In this document: positions 6,161-6,301 of the stretch, piece after piece
Layout of the letters: each line of letters begins with the position of its first letter
How positions within the stretch are numbered: the stretch's first letter is position 1
Assembly: GCA_951800675.1 (NCBI GenBank)
Contig: CATOKC010000162.1
Coordinates: 1-6,301, forward strand
Reading direction: 5' to 3'
Length of the DNA: 6,301 nt
From: an uncultured Oscillibacter sp.
GTDB taxonomy: Bacteria; Bacillota_A; Clostridia; Oscillospirales; Oscillospiraceae
The notes under the pieces: model-generated
Databases searched by the model: none
What the model saw: only the letters and a program-made list of their open reading frames with translations
Told to the model about the DNA's origin: nothing
Made by a program: the position numbers and the translations under genes

Positions 6161-6301
6161 ATGAGGCGGCTGGCAGCCTTCGCCGGGGGCTTTTCCCTGG
6201 GCGTGTTTTTGGCCCAATACCTCCTTCGAGACGGCTGGATTCTGCTGGGAGCCGGGCTGTCTCTGGCCCTGGGCTTCCTGTCGGCGCTTTTGCCCCGGGA
6301 G
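6161..6301 (+). CDS. Hydrophobic membrane protein N-terminus, possibly ComEC (3' partial)
   Basis: An open frame of 47 codons runs to the window edge. The ATG follows GGAGG (6149-6153) with a 7-nt gap. The peptide begins MRRLAAFAGGFSLGVFLAQY, and the next segment, WILLGAGLSLALGFLSALL, is again hydrophobic, giving two likely membrane helices joined by a short RDG turn and ending in PRE. This start resembles the N-terminus of clostridial ComEC/Rec2, the channel that carries single-stranded DNA across the membrane in competence, but 47 residues are too few to prove it. Any polytopic membrane protein remains possible. It lies 80 bp after a terminator, and I see no clear promoter in that gap. Confidence 0.5.
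   Translation, partial: MRRLAAFAGGFSLGVFLAQYLLRDGWILLGAGLSLALGFLSALLPRE

Noticed and set aside
5474..6217. Open frame of 247 codons on the minus strand opposite the DUF4015-like gene
   Set aside because: It reads through the terminator hairpin and the start of the next gene, lacks known motifs, and its codon pattern mirrors the + strand gene.

Overview
The window is a compact stretch of chromosome, about 60% GC or slightly more, with every credible gene on the + strand. It reads as the genome of a high-GC member of the Clostridia (Firmicutes), perhaps an Oscillospiraceae relative of Flavonifractor, Lawsonibacter or Oscillibacter. The reasons are strong AGGAGG or AGAGGTGA ribosome binding sites, a DnaK lacking the roughly 24-residue N-terminal segment found in Gram-negative DnaK, AT-rich intergenic gaps between GC-rich genes, and the gene order. 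The family assignment is inference; the Gram-positive signature in DnaK is read directly.

Bases 1-3541 hold the core heat-shock chaperone cluster: the 3' part of grpE (its start lies outside the window), complete dnaK and complete dnaJ. DnaK is the ATP-driven Hsp70, DnaJ brings substrate and stimulates its ATPase, and GrpE exchanges the nucleotide. No CIRCE operator (the HrcA binding site) is visible, so any such control would lie upstream. Between dnaK and dnaJ there is a strong 16-bp hairpin without a U-tract, bracketed by an exact 8-bp direct repeat.

Bases 3550-4362 encode a PHP-family phosphoesterase of the histidinol-phosphatase type. Its ribosome binding site contains the dnaJ stop codon, so it looks translationally coupled to dnaJ. 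A gap of about 100 bp follows, with a good sigma-A type promoter overlaid by AT-rich inverted and direct repeats. It drives rpiB (ribose-5-phosphate isomerase B, 4463-4900). Next comes a membrane-anchored protein resembling the putative glycosyl hydrolase family DUF4015 but with acidic barrel residues replaced (4958-6028). An intrinsic terminator at 6052-6081 closes this second unit. At 6161 a new hydrophobic protein starts and runs off the end; it is possibly the N-terminus of the DNA-uptake channel ComEC.

This is mostly ordinary housekeeping sequence. I see no phage, CRISPR, transposase, toxin-antitoxin, tRNA or rRNA feature, and no convincing new system. The points most worth a second look are the dnaK-dnaJ hairpin with flanking repeats, the degenerate DUF4015-like protein, the phosphatase gene coupled to dnaJ, and the repeats over the rpiB promoter.
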